Assembly (NCBI GenBank): GCA_038246575.1
Contig: JBBRVU010000005.1
Coordinates: forward strand, 5,473 to 69,472
Source: JACCUZ01 sp038246575
GTDB taxonomy: Bacteria > Actinomycetota > Actinomycetes > JACCUZ01
Direction: 5' to 3'
Length of the DNA: 64,000 nucleotides
Shown here: positions 27,397 to 36,638 of the stretch, piece by piece
Layout: each line of letters opens with the position of its first letter
Position numbering within the stretch: the first letter of the stretch is position 1
Notes under the pieces: model-generated
What the model was told of the DNA's origin: nothing
The model's database searches: none
The model's input: only the letters and a program-made list of their open reading frames with translations
Made by a program: the position numbers and the translations under genes

Positions 27397-27440
27397 CCTG
27401 AGCGCCGGCTGAGGGCGGGCTGGTCTTTGCCTGAGCACCG
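27397..27440 (-). promoter_or_regulatory. CTCAG 11-bp tandem array (HMA/FtsX/ABC operon)
   Basis: Units cctgagcgccg, gctgagggcgg, gctggtctttg and cctgagcaccg at 11-bp steps, 47-90 bp upstream of ATG 27350. Confidence 0.7.
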
Positions 27441-27444
27441 GCCC

Positions 27445-28316
27445 TCAGTCATGGACGGAACTGTCGGGGAGGGACAAAGCGGAGCTATCCGGCCGCGGCC
27501 CGCGCGGCGCGACTGCCACGAACAGCACCGTGACGGCGATCAACGCCAGGGCGACGGTCAAGAGCGTGACGCGATCCTGTCCACGATCCGCCAGCAGCCC
27601 GATCAATGGCGGACCGATGGCCGCGCCGGCATCGCCCATCGTGCGATAGACGCCGACGCCGAGCGGACGGTCATCGGGCGGCAACCGATCAGCCAACCAC
27701 AAGGCGGGGGCGAGCCTGGCCGCGCCACTGGCCACGCCCAGCAGCACGGCGGCCACCGTGTAGACCACCAGATTCGTCGCTGCCGCGAACAGCGCCAGCG
27801 CACCGGCCATCGTCAGTCCTGCGAGCAGAATGACGGTGCGGTTGCCCACGCGCCTTGTCAGCCAGCCGGCCGGAAACAGCGCGGCGACGGCGGTGAACCC
27901 ACCGAGTGACAGCGCGAGACCGATCGCTTGCGGCCTCAGACCGAGGCCGTGCCGCCTTCGATCAGGCAAAACACCGCCAACGGCCAGAAGCCCCACACGA
28001 GAGCACACGCCGCCGCCGCAGGGGCGGTGAGCGCCGGGCTGGTGACCAGTATCCGCCGCAGGCCAACCCGCCGGGCGAGCCACGCGGAAGGGAGGGATAC
28101 GGCGAGCCGCATGATGCCGAAACCCGAGAGCAACAGGCCCACCAGTGTCGCGCTGGCCCCGAGCGAGAGCGCATAGGCGGGCAGAATCGGGACGAGCAGG
28201 CCCATGCCGAGACTGGCCAGGCCGGCGCCGCCCGCCAGTGCCAGCCGCGTGCGGCGCGCGTCATTCTGCTCCGGCTGCCCGGCGGCCGGCGGGGATGTTT
28301 GCCCGCGTCCACCCAT
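27445..28316 (-). pseudogene. MFS transporter with internal deletion and frameshift
   Basis: The first frame (28316 to about 27940) encodes five helices of a major facilitator (GGAGLASLGMGLLVPILPAY, LVGLLLSGFGIMRLAVSLPS) up to CLIEGGTASV. The text then jumps to LGLRPQAIGLALSLGGFTAV, which belongs to the second half of the family, in a different frame that ends at 27445. About 100-150 residues of a normal 400-residue transporter are missing at the junction, so the gene is not functional. Confidence 0.75.
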
Positions 28317-28322
28317 CGCCGA

Positions 28323-29451
28323 TCACCGGGCCGCGACGGTGCGCGCCTGAATGAAGGTGGCCATCCGGTCACGCGCGACCATGCCCAGAAACTGGCCGTC
28401 GCCGACGACGGGAAACTGTTCGACATCCTCGGCGCTCATCCGTTCCAACACGCTGTTCAACTCATCGTCAGGACCAACCGGCAGCGTACCGCCGGCCGGA
28501 ACCATCGCCTCCGCGACGCGCGTTTCGGCCCACCGCTTGCGCGGGATTTCGGTGATGCGCCGCAGCGGTGATCACCCCGACCACGTGCCCGTCATCGACC
28601 ACGGGAAGGCAATGATGGCCACTCGTCAGCAACAGCTGGTCCACCACCACATCGAGCGTCATGGTGCGCGCGACCTGGGGGCAGTCGGTCATCATCACTT
28701 CGCGGACAGTATGGCCCGCCAGCAGCTTCTCCAGTGCCTGTGCCTGCACGCTGTCGATCGCGGCGCCGCGCAGAAACCAGCCGATAAACGCGATCCAGAT
28801 GCCGCTTGCCCAGTTACCGGTGAAGATTTGCCAGATGCCCCAGAAGATGAGGACGGTTGCCACCAGTTGCCCGGAAGCGCCGGCGATCACGGTCGCCCGT
28901 TGCCGGTCGCCGGTTGCCCCCCAGATCGCCGCTCGAAACGCGCGGCCGCCGTCGAGTGGGAATCCCGGCAGCAGGTTGAAAACACCGAGGGCAAGATTGA
29001 TCCAGGCCAGCCAGCCCGTCATCGCGTGGAGGGTATCAATCCGGTCGGTGCTGAGCCACCATGTCACCGCGAACACCGCCGCCAGCACGAGACTGGTCAA
29101 CGGGCCGACCACGGCGATCATGAAATCATCACGCGCGCGCTTCGGCTCCCGCTCCATGCTGGCCGCGCCACCGAAGATGTACAGCGTGATATCGCGCACG
29201 CGAATGCCGAGCGCCCCGGCGACCGTGCTATGGGCCAGTTCATGCGCCAGCACCGACCCGAAGAACAGGACGCTGGTGAGCGCGCCAACCGCCCAGTACG
29301 CGCCGGTCGACCATCCCGCATGCGCCGTGGGGAAGTAATGGCCGGCCAGCGACCAGGTGATCAGGAAAAAGATGAAAAACCAGGAATAGTCGAGCCGGAT
29401 TTCGACACCGAACACCTTGCCCAGCCGCAACGTACTGCCACCCATCATCAT
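28323..29451 (-). pseudogene. Site-2 protease (M50) with CBS pair, frameshifted
   Basis: Rhomboid-unrelated M50B metalloprotease: HELAHS zinc motif near residue 78, NLLPGFPLDGGR for the third ligand, six membrane segments, then a first CBS domain (TVREVMMTDCPQVARTMTLD). Near 28568 the frame breaks; the second CBS domain (AEAMVPAGGTLPVGPDDELN) continues in another frame to 28323. The start is ATG 29451 with AGGAGG upstream. The protease core is complete, so a shortened active form cannot be excluded. A CTCAG array lies at 29547-29590. Confidence 0.75.
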
Positions 29452-29546
29452 GCTGTTCCTCCTGCCGGATATCACCGGAGCGGCGCGCCGGCCGCACGCG
29501 CTGCGCGCTGAGTCGGAGTGCCCACCATGTCATCCTCGACGCTCCC

Positions 29547-29590
29547 CCTGAACTGCCGCTGTTCCCCGGCTGAGGTCTGGCTGAGTACTC
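29547..29590 (-). promoter_or_regulatory. CTCAG 11-bp tandem array (M50 protease)
   Basis: Units cctgaactgcc, gctgttccccg, gctgaggtctg and gctgagtactc at 11-bp steps, 96-139 bp upstream of ATG 29451. Confidence 0.65.
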
Positions 29591-29641
29591 GCACCGTGGG
29601 CGCGGTTACGCACGGCCCCACGCCCTCATGCGCCTCTCTCC

Positions 29642-30571
29642 TTATCGAGCAACCGCGGCGGTGGTCAGGGGGGCGGCATCGGGGTCACGGGCAACGGCGG
29701 GAGCATGCCAGAAGTCCCACGCAATGACGCCGATGCCCGCCAATATCACCGCGACACCCGCGATCGCCGGACCAGTGAGGCGCTCATTGAACAGCACGGT
29801 CCCGGTCCCGAGGCCGAGGACCGGCACGAGAAAGAGCAGCATCGACGCGCGCCCGACCTCTTCCCGATCGAGCAACCAGTACCAAACGGGGACGGCCAGC
29901 GCCGTGCCGGGCAGCGCCAGGAAGAGCAACAGCGCCGTGAACTTGACGCTCCAATCGAGCGCGGGCGCACCTTCCAGCACCAGCGACCCGGCCAGCAATG
30001 GCAGGCTGCCGAGGAGAAGTTGCCAGGCCGCAATGACGAGCATGTCGCGGTGGGCGCCCATGCGCTTCACCACCACGCTGCCGGTAGCGCCTGCCAGCGA
30101 CGCGGTGAGCGCCAGCACCACGCCGGCGGCCGCGTAGGCGTCCGACCCCGTCAGGTCCGGCAGCGCGATCAACACCACACCCAGGACGCCGAAGAGCAAT
30201 GCGACACCTCGCGCGCGGGTGAATCGTTCACTCAGAAAGAGCACGCCCAGCACGACCGCGATCAGCGGCTGGATATTGCCCAGCACCGACGAAATTCCGA
30301 CGCCGGCCCGGCCGGGACTGAGAAACATCGCGCCGAAGCCCAACGTGGTCGGTATCAGCGCGAGTGTCACCACCGCGCGCCAGTCCTGCCGCGCCGGAAG
30401 CAACGGCCGGCGGCGCCACACCAGGACGCCGGCCAGCGCCAACCCCGCGAACACCAGCGGCGATGACGCATCAAGGCCGGCGCTAATCGCCGCGTAGCAG
30501 AGCGCGTAGATCAGGGCCAGCCCGGCGACCACGCCGAGAATGAATGTCCGGGAGCCAGCGATGCGCGTCAT
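29642..30571 (-). CDS. EamA/DMT-family transporter
   Basis: About 309 residues with ten predicted membrane segments in two five-helix EamA repeats (first opening FILGVVAGLALIYALCYAAI, second VVKRMGAHRDMLVIAAWQ onward). The substrate is unknown; the family exports amino acids and metabolites. I choose ATG 30571, but ATG 30589 and 30610 are also in frame. A CTCAG array lies about 210 bp upstream. Confidence 0.85.
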   Translation of the reverse strand: MTRIAGSRTFILGVVAGLALIYALCYAAISAGLDASSPLVFAGLALAGVLVWRRRPLLPARQDWRAVVTLALIPTTLGFGAMFLSPGRAGVGISSVLGNIQPLIAVVLGVLFLSERFTRARGVALLFGVLGVVLIALPDLTGSDAYAAAGVVLALTASLAGATGSVVVKRMGAHRDMLVIAAWQLLLGSLPLLAGSLVLEGAPALDWSVKFTALLLFLALPGTALAVPVWYWLLDREEVGRASMLLFLVPVLGLGTGTVLFNERLTGPAIAGVAVILAGIGVIAWDFWHAPAVARDPDAAPLTTAAVAR

Positions 30572-30896
30572 AGGTTCATCCGATTGCATCGTTTCAGCGG
30601 GCCGCGGCATGTTCGCCCATGTGGCCGCCGGCGGACCCGTGTGGCTCTGGGGGCGCGCTCTGATTCGTCATACCGGAGCGCGGCAACTTTGCGCTCAAGG
30701 CGCCGCGATCGGGCAGCGCGGCGTTCGTCCGGCTGCCCGTCATGCATCATTACCATCTTGAGCCGAGTGTCAACGGCGCGGCTGAGCAGCGTCTGATGGC
30801 ATCCTGAGGACGTGCTGAGCAGGCCGACCGCCAGCCAGACCGCGATGTCGCCTTGCCCACGCCGCCGCCGGCGGTGGATCGATCATCGCGGTCCGG
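30572..30896. other. Intergenic region upstream of the EamA gene
   Basis: Contains the CTCAG array at 30781-30824. A minus-strand frame of 62 codons (30756-30568) overlaps the EamA start and has no homology that I recognise; I leave it out. Confidence 0.4.
30781..30824 (-). promoter_or_regulatory. CTCAG 11-bp tandem array (EamA)
   Basis: Units gctgagcagcg, tctgatggcat, cctgaggacgt and gctgagcaggc at exactly 11 bp. Distance to the EamA start is about 210 bp, larger than at other arrays. Confidence 0.65.
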
Positions 30897-32327
30897 CTAT
30901 TCGTCCGGTCCGGTGGAGAGCGGTAGGATCAGGGTCGCCGTGGTCCCCTGCCCGACGGTGCTCGCGAGCGACAGCTCACCCGCGTGCTCGTGCGCGATCC
31001 ATTGGGCGATGGGCAGGCCCAGGCCCGTGCCGCCGGGATCACGGGCCCGCGCGGGATCGGCCCGATAGAAGCGCTCGAAGACATGCGGCAAATCATCGGC
31101 AGCGATGCCGGGGCCGGTGTCGCGGATCGACACCTGCACGGATTGGTCGAGCTTGTCGAGCCGCAATGCGACCGTGCCCGCCGGCGGTGTGTACTTGATC
31201 GCGTTATCCAGCAGCGCGAGCAGCAACTGCTTCAGCCGGCCCGCATCGCCCTGCACGATCACCGGATCGAGATGCTCGACGCGCAGCTGGTGTCCGCTGG
31301 CGAAGTGCCGCGCTTCCGCGAAGGCATCCATGACCACGCGGTCGAGTTCCACCTGCTGCCGGCGCACCGGGACCAGTGCATCCGCCCGCGCCAGCGTCAG
31401 CAAATCGGCCACTACATGTGCGAGCCGCCGCGTCTCCCGGGCCGCCTCGGCAATCGCCTCGCGGCGGTCGTCCTCAGACATGGCTGGCCGCTGTTCCACC
31501 AGATCGAGGTTGGCCTGGATCGCGGTCAGCGGCGCGCGCAATTCGTGTGAAGCGTCACTGACAAACCGCTGTTGCGCGGCGAATGCCTCTTCGAGACTCG
31601 TCAACATCACATTGAACGTCGTAGCCAACCGGCCAAGTTCGTCCTGCCGGACCGCTACCGGAATCCGGCTGGTGAACCTTCGACTGCGGGCGATCGCGCT
31701 GGCAGTGTCGGTGAGGGCGGAAATTGGGCGGAGCGCGCGCCCCGCCATCAATGTCGCGCACGCAAGGGTTGCTCCCGTTCCGACAACGGATAGGACCCAT
31801 ACCAGTAGCCGAAATCGCTCCACTGACGCGTCGATGCGTTCCAGTGGACCGGCGGCAAGCACGTATCCCGTGGATTGGTCCGCCGGTAAGGCGTACAAGC
31901 GCCAACGATTGCCATCCGCGTCGTTCGCCAAACCAAAGGCGCCGCGCCCCGCGTCTTCGGACATGATGGCGAGGCCGAGCTTGACGAGCCGGTCAAACGG
32001 CGGCCCCGACGGGTGCGCCAGCACACCGCGCGGGTCCGCCGATGGCGACTGGTCAACATTGGGCGTTTGGGCGCGCACGTCGCCGTTTAGGTCAAACAAC
32101 CGGACCACGATATCAAGCTCGGCCGGGATGGAGAGCGACGGCCCGGCGCTACCGGTAATTGCCGAGACGTCCTCGGCGAGCACATGCTCCGCCGCGCCAC
32201 GGATGCGGCGATCGAGGTCATCGTAGTGGGCGCGGGTGTGGATCGCATACACCGTCAGGCTGACGAGCAGGATGGCCAGCCCGGCCATGCTGCCGTAACA
32301 CAGGCCCAGGCGCACCCGCAGCGACAT
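30897..32327 (-). CDS. Sensor histidine kinase
   Basis: 476 residues. Membrane helix 1 (GLAILLVSLTVYAI), a sensor region of about 140 residues, helix 2 (VVGTGATLACATLMAG), HAMP, the phosphorylation site in FVSDASHELRAPLTAIQ, the N box LLLALLDNAIKYTPPAGTV, and G boxes DTGPGIAADDLPHVFERFYR and GGTGLGLPIAQWIAHEHAG. The sensor domain matches nothing I can name, so the signal is unknown. Encoded 3 bp after the response regulator gene. Confidence 0.93.
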   Translation of the reverse strand: MSLRVRLGLCYGSMAGLAILLVSLTVYAIHTRAHYDDLDRRIRGAAEHVLAEDVSAITGSAGPSLSIPAELDIVVRLFDLNGDVRAQTPNVDQSPSADPRGVLAHPSGPPFDRLVKLGLAIMSEDAGRGAFGLANDADGNRWRLYALPADQSTGYVLAAGPLERIDASVERFRLLVWVLSVVGTGATLACATLMAGRALRPISALTDTASAIARSRRFTSRIPVAVRQDELGRLATTFNVMLTSLEEAFAAQQRFVSDASHELRAPLTAIQANLDLVEQRPAMSEDDRREAIAEAARETRRLAHVVADLLTLARADALVPVRRQQVELDRVVMDAFAEARHFASGHQLRVEHLDPVIVQGDAGRLKQLLLALLDNAIKYTPPAGTVALRLDKLDQSVQVSIRDTGPGIAADDLPHVFERFYRADPARARDPGGTGLGLPIAQWIAHEHAGELSLASTVGQGTTATLILPLSTGPDE

Positions 32328-32330
32328 CGA

Positions 32331-33005
32331 TCAGCACTCCCGCATCACGTAACCCGAGCCGCGGAGCGTGTGGATCAGGCGCGGCTCGCCGCCGACCTCA
32401 AGTTTTTGGCGAAGCTGCTTCACGTAGGTTTCCAGGACATTCGTGCTGCCATCGAAATCGTATCCCCACACCCGGTCCATCAAGAACTCTTTGGGCAGGA
32501 CGCGCCGGGGGTGCTCCATGAATTGGTGCAGTAGATCATATTCCGTCTTGGTCAGGTCAATCGTCCGGTAGCCGCGCATTGCCTGGTGCGCCCCGGTGTC
32601 GAGGCTGAGGTCGCCAAAGCGGATAACCTCCGGCTGCTCCTGTTCGCTGCGACGGAGCAATGCCCGGGCACGCGCCACCAGCACCGCGAAGGTGAAGGGC
32701 TTGACCACGTAGTCATCGGCGCCCTGTTCAAGCCCCAAGACCTGGTCCGCTGGCGCGTCCTTAGCAGTGAGGAGCATCACCGGCAGATGCGGGTCGGCCG
32801 CGCGCAGCCGGTGCAGCACCTCCAGCCCGTTCATCCCCGGCATCATCACGTCGAGGATCACCAGGTCAGGGTAGTGCTCGCGCGCCAGCGCCAGACCTTC
32901 CCCGCCGGACCCGGCCGTATCCACGGTGAAGCCTTCATAGCTGAGACCGCGCTTGAGCACGCGGGTTATAGACGGGTCATCATCAATGACGAGTGTGCGC
33001 TGCAT
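32331..33005 (-). CDS. OmpR/PhoB-family response regulator
   Basis: 224 residues. Receiver domain with the phospho-acceptor Asp in DLVILDVMMPGMNG and the Lys in LLTAKDA; C-terminal winged helix (LDTGAHQAMRGYRTIDLTKT ... YVKQLRQKLEVGGEPRLIHT, ending GSGYVMREC). OmpR-type regulators bind direct repeats with a period of about 11 bp, which matches the CTCAG arrays spread over this region. Start ATG 33005 with GGAGCG upstream. First gene of the regulator-kinase pair. Confidence 0.93.
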   Translation of the reverse strand: MQRTLVIDDDPSITRVLKRGLSYEGFTVDTAGSGGEGLALAREHYPDLVILDVMMPGMNGLEVLHRLRAADPHLPVMLLTAKDAPADQVLGLEQGADDYVVKPFTFAVLVARARALLRRSEQEQPEVIRFGDLSLDTGAHQAMRGYRTIDLTKTEYDLLHQFMEHPRRVLPKEFLMDRVWGYDFDGSTNVLETYVKQLRQKLEVGGEPRLIHTLRGSGYVMREC

Positions 33006-33140
33006 GGGGACGCTCCTTTGCACGACGGCGGCCGTTGGCTCTCGTTACCCATCGTACGGATTGCCGTCCGGCCGTTTGTCGGGCAAAAGCGCCCAAGTGG
33101 AAAGATGTGCGTGGGGCAATTTCCATCAAGTTCTGTGGTG

Positions 33141-33174
33141 TTCAGCCCGGATTCGTGCGTCGCTCGGCTATCAC
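33141..33174 (+). promoter_or_regulatory. Weak CTCAG-type block upstream of UbiB-like gene
   Basis: TTCAG, TTCGT and CTCGG at 11-bp steps; a degenerate relative of the better block 216 bp downstream. Confidence 0.4.
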
Positions 33175-33356
33175 CGCGGATGCCCCACCTCGGCCACCGC
33201 ATTCTGCCGAGCGCTACCGCGCGGGATAGCTGGGCCGGGGCGTTTCGCGGGCAATGCCCTCATCCAGGCGGGAGCGATTGATCCACTGCCGCATCTGACC
33301 GTACGCCGGCCGCCATGCGGTGACCATCACCCATTTGAACGCGCCAACCGCGGGCG

Positions 33357-33394
33357 CTCAGCCCGGATTCGTACACCGCTCAGCTATCACTCAG
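33357..33394 (+). promoter_or_regulatory. CTCAG 11-bp tandem array (UbiB-like kinase)
   Basis: CTCAG at 33357, 33379 and 33390, with TTCGT at the 33368 position: four 11-bp steps pointing to the gene at 33442. Confidence 0.65.
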
Positions 33395-33441
33395 GCGGCG
33401 GTGGGATGCTGGACGGTGAATTAGGTCCCCGGAGGTCAGCT

Positions 33442-35112
33442 ATGGCGGGACATCCCAGCGCGCATGTGGGGCGGTTGCGCCAGATCGTCGCCATCCTCAT
33501 GCGGCATGGCCTCGGTTTCTTCGTGGGCATCGCCGGCCTGGAGCGATTGGCGCCCTTTCACCGCGGCCTCTTTGGTCATCCAAAGCGGGACACGCCCTAT
33601 ACCCGTCCGGAACACCTGCGGCTCGCGCTTGGTGAGTTGGGCGCGGCGTGGATCAAGCTCGGCCAGCTACTCTCCACGCGCGGCGATCTCCTGCCGTCGG
33701 AGTACCAGCGCGAGCTGGCCCAGCTCCAGGATGCGGCCCCGCCCGTCTCGGAGCCGGCCGTGGCGGAGCTGATCATGACCGAACTGGGAGCTCCCGCGGA
33801 CGCGGTGTTCGCGACATTTGATCACGCGCCGCTCGCCGCCGCATCGATCGGGCAAGCGCACGCGGCCACGCGCGCGGACGGTATCGAGGTCGTCGTCAAA
33901 ATCCGCCGCCCCGGCGTGGTCGAGCAGGTGGAGGAAGACCTCGACATTCTGCGCCGCCTGGCCGGCGCCGCCGATCACCGTTGGCAACCGGCGGCGCAAT
34001 ACGACCTCGCGCGGCTGGTGGAGGAATTTTCCCAGACCTTGCGTGCCGAGATGGACTACCTGCAAGAAGGCCGCAACGTCGAGCGCTTTTCCGCGCTGTT
34101 CGCGGACGATCCGGCGCTGCACATTCCGCGGGTGTTCTGGGAGACGACCACCGCCCGCGTGCTCACGCTCGAACGCATCCGCGGCATCAAGATCGACGAC
34201 CTGGCCGCGCTCGATGCCGCCGGCATCGACCGGCCGGCCCTGGCGCGGCAGGCCGCACGCATCGTCCTGACGATGGTGTTCGAGCACGGGGTCTTCCACG
34301 CCGACCCCCACCCCGGCAATTTCTTTATCGAACCGGACGGCCGGATTGGCCTGATCGATTTCGGCATGGTCGGCACGCTCGATGAGCGTACCCGCGAACT
34401 GCTCGCCGATGCGATGATTGCCCTCGCCGGCAGCGATTATGAGGCACTGGTGGACAGCTTGTTGTCGCTCGGCGTCGCACGCCAGCGCGCAGATCGCGAC
34501 GCGCTGGCGCGCGATCTGCGCCGGTTGCTGGGGCAGCGGTTGGGCGTGCCGCTGGGCGAGGTGGCGTTCGGGCCATTGCTGACTGAAGCGCTTGGTATGA
34601 TCCGTACCCACTACCTCGTGATGCCGCCCAACCTGGCGCTGCTGTTCAAGACGATTGCCATGTGCGAGGGGCTGGCGGCGCATCTGGACCCGGACTTCCG
34701 CCTGGGAGCGATCATTGAGCCGTTCGGGCGAGACCTAATCCACCGCATGTATTCGCCGGCCCGGATCGCGGGGCGTCTGCGCCGGACCGGGATGGAGATG
34801 GCCCGGCTCGGCGTTGATCTGCCCGGCCAAATCCGGCATATCGTCGCGGAACTGGACCGGGGCCAGCTGGAAGTTGGGGTGCGGCCGGCGGGCTTCGAGC
34901 CGGTGCTGCAACGGCTGGAGCGGCTGGCCAACCGGATCATCCTCGGCATTATCACCGCCGCGTTCATCACGGGCCTGGCCGTCCTGATGACGGTCTATCA
35001 CCCGCCAGGGTGGGAGCAGTGGGGAGGAGCGCTGTTCGCGGCCGGCTTTGTGGCCGCTTCGGGGCTTGGCATTTTCCTCGCGTGGACGATTCTCCGCCCG
35101 CCCCGGCGCTGA
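33442..35112 (+). CDS. UbiB/ABC1-family atypical kinase
   Basis: 556 residues. Contains the family signature GAAWIKLGQLLSTRGDLLP, the alanine-rich loop AAASIGQAHAA, the invariant Lys in VVVKIRRPGV, GVFHADPHPGNFFI and the metal-binding LIDFGMVG. Two membrane helices close the protein (IILGIITAAFITGLAVLMTV; GALFAAGFVAASGLGIFLAW). Members support quinone synthesis or membrane lipid homeostasis; the target here is unknown. ATG 33442 with GGAGGT upstream; CTCAG array 48-85 bp upstream. Confidence 0.93.
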   Translation: MAGHPSAHVGRLRQIVAILMRHGLGFFVGIAGLERLAPFHRGLFGHPKRDTPYTRPEHLRLALGELGAAWIKLGQLLSTRGDLLPSEYQRELAQLQDAAPPVSEPAVAELIMTELGAPADAVFATFDHAPLAAASIGQAHAATRADGIEVVVKIRRPGVVEQVEEDLDILRRLAGAADHRWQPAAQYDLARLVEEFSQTLRAEMDYLQEGRNVERFSALFADDPALHIPRVFWETTTARVLTLERIRGIKIDDLAALDAAGIDRPALARQAARIVLTMVFEHGVFHADPHPGNFFIEPDGRIGLIDFGMVGTLDERTRELLADAMIALAGSDYEALVDSLLSLGVARQRADRDALARDLRRLLGQRLGVPLGEVAFGPLLTEALGMIRTHYLVMPPNLALLFKTIAMCEGLAAHLDPDFRLGAIIEPFGRDLIHRMYSPARIAGRLRRTGMEMARLGVDLPGQIRHIVAELDRGQLEVGVRPAGFEPVLQRLERLANRIILGIITAAFITGLAVLMTVYHPPGWEQWGGALFAAGFVAASGLGIFLAWTILRPPRR

Positions 35113-35223
35113 GTCCTGCCGGCGCGTGGCGATGGCGCGCTCACCCATTCCCACGCCCGCGGTCCGGTACAATCCGCACGGGTGGGGCGGCTCCGGTGAG
35201 CGATGCTCCGCGATGCGCACTGT

Positions 35224-35261
35224 CTCAGCGGTTCCCCAGTCCACCCTCAGGCGCCGCTCAG
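35224..35261 (+). promoter_or_regulatory. CTCAG 11-bp tandem array (ackA-xfp)
   Basis: CTCAG at 35224, 35246 and 35257, and CCCAG at 35235: four units at 11 bp, about 95-133 bp before the acetate kinase start. Confidence 0.65.
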
Positions 35262-35356
35262 CATCGAGCACCAGGCTGGTCCAGGGACGCCGAGGGCCGG
35301 CCGCCTGCCCGCCCTTACTTGTTCTTAAACGCGAGAAGCGGAGGCGCTCTACGGCG

Positions 35357-36580
35357 ATGCGGGTTCTCACCATCAATTGCGGCAGCTCATCGCTCAAGTT
35401 CGAGGTCATTGACACGGCGGTCGGCGATGGGGCGCTCGTCCGAGCGCGCCGACCAGCTCGCGGGAGCGTAGATAACATCGGTGACCGGGCGGTGATCACG
35501 TTCACCGCCGCGAGCGGTGAACGCCTGGCCGAAACCGCAGCCGTAGCCGGTCAAGAGGAGGCCATGCGCCGCGTCCTCGACTGGCTGCGGGCCACCGGAC
35601 TACTGGGGCCGAGCGGCCCGGCAGCAATCGGCCACCGGATTGTTCACGGCGGTGACCGGTTCAGCGAGCCGGTGCTAATCGATGACGCGGTGCGCGCGGC
35701 CATCGACGCGCTGGTGGAACTGGCGCCCTTGCACAACGGCCCGGCACTGGCCGCCATCCGCGCCGCCGGCGCCGTCCTGGGCCCAGATGTGCCGATGGTG
35801 GCGACGTTCGACACGCTCTTCCATCGCACCATGCCCGAGCGGGCGGCGCGCTATCCGATCGCCGCCGAACTTGCGGCGAAACATCATGTTCGCCGCTACG
35901 GGTTCCACGGACTCGCGCACCGCTCCATGGTCGAGGGCTACGCCGCGCTCACCGCCACGCCCGTGGAGCAGGCGAAGCTGATCACGCTGCAGTTGGGCAA
36001 CGGCTGCTCGGCGGCGGCGATCGCGGGCGGGCGATCGGTGGATACGTCGATGGGGTTCACGCCGCTGGAAGGGCTGATGATGGGGACGCGGGCGGGCGAT
36101 GTCGATCCCTCGCTGGCCGGTTTTCTTGCCCGGCGCGAGGGCGTCACCACGGCCACGGTCGAGGACTGGCTCAATACCCGCTCTGGCCTACTCGGCGTAT
36201 CGGGACGCTCGCGCGATATGCGTGAGTTGCTGGAGCTGGAGCGGGGCGGAGACGCGCGGGCGGCGCTGGCGGTGGAGATGTTCTGCTACCGCGCGCGCAA
36301 GTACATCGGCGCGTATCTCGCCGCCCTCGGCGGGGCCGATGCTATCGTGTTTGGCGGCGGTATCGGCGAGCACGCGGCCGCGGTGCGGGCGCGCATCTGC
36401 GCCGGGATGGAGTGGTGCGGCCTCACCCTCGATGCGGAGCGCAACGGGCGCACGGTCGGGCGGGCGAGGTTGATTAGCACCGACGGCGCCGCACCACGGG
36501 CGTACGTCATCCCCGTGGACGAGGCGGGCATCATCGCCCGCGACACGGCGACCTGTCTGCGGGCCGCGGGCCAGGGATGA
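35357..36580 (+). CDS. ackA: Acetate kinase
   Basis: 407 residues. Converts acetyl phosphate and ADP to acetate and ATP. Motifs: VLTINCGSSSLKFEVID at the N-terminus (ASKHA phosphate loop), GHRIVHGGDRF, FDTLFHRTMPERAARYPI with the catalytic residues, FHGLAH, LQLGNGCSAAAI and VFGGGIGEHAA. ATG 35357 is chosen over upstream starts because it begins the conserved domain and has GGAGG upstream. It lies 58 bp before phosphoketolase, which makes acetyl phosphate. Confidence 0.95.
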   Translation: MRVLTINCGSSSLKFEVIDTAVGDGALVRARRPARGSVDNIGDRAVITFTAASGERLAETAAVAGQEEAMRRVLDWLRATGLLGPSGPAAIGHRIVHGGDRFSEPVLIDDAVRAAIDALVELAPLHNGPALAAIRAAGAVLGPDVPMVATFDTLFHRTMPERAARYPIAAELAAKHHVRRYGFHGLAHRSMVEGYAALTATPVEQAKLITLQLGNGCSAAAIAGGRSVDTSMGFTPLEGLMMGTRAGDVDPSLAGFLARREGVTTATVEDWLNTRSGLLGVSGRSRDMRELLELERGGDARAALAVEMFCYRARKYIGAYLAALGGADAIVFGGGIGEHAAAVRARICAGMEWCGLTLDAERNGRTVGRARLISTDGAAPRAYVIPVDEAGIIARDTATCLRAAGQG

Positions 36581-36638
36581 GCCACGCCAATTCGACGAAC
36601 GCCGGCGCGCCGCGGGCGCCCCGGACCAGGAGCGCTTA

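Larger units (their letters stand above)
33006..33441. other. Divergent regulatory region (response regulator / UbiB)
   Basis: About 436 bp without a gene. Two related CTCAG-type blocks lie at 33141-33174 and 33357-33394; they share a 33-bp direct repeat (TCAGCCCGGATTCGT... to GCTATCAC) with few differences, 216 bp apart. Confidence 0.55.

Noticed and set aside
30568..30756. 62-codon minus frame upstream of the EamA gene
   Set aside because: Arg-rich, overlaps the EamA start, no RBS of quality; looks like a shadow of GC-rich DNA.
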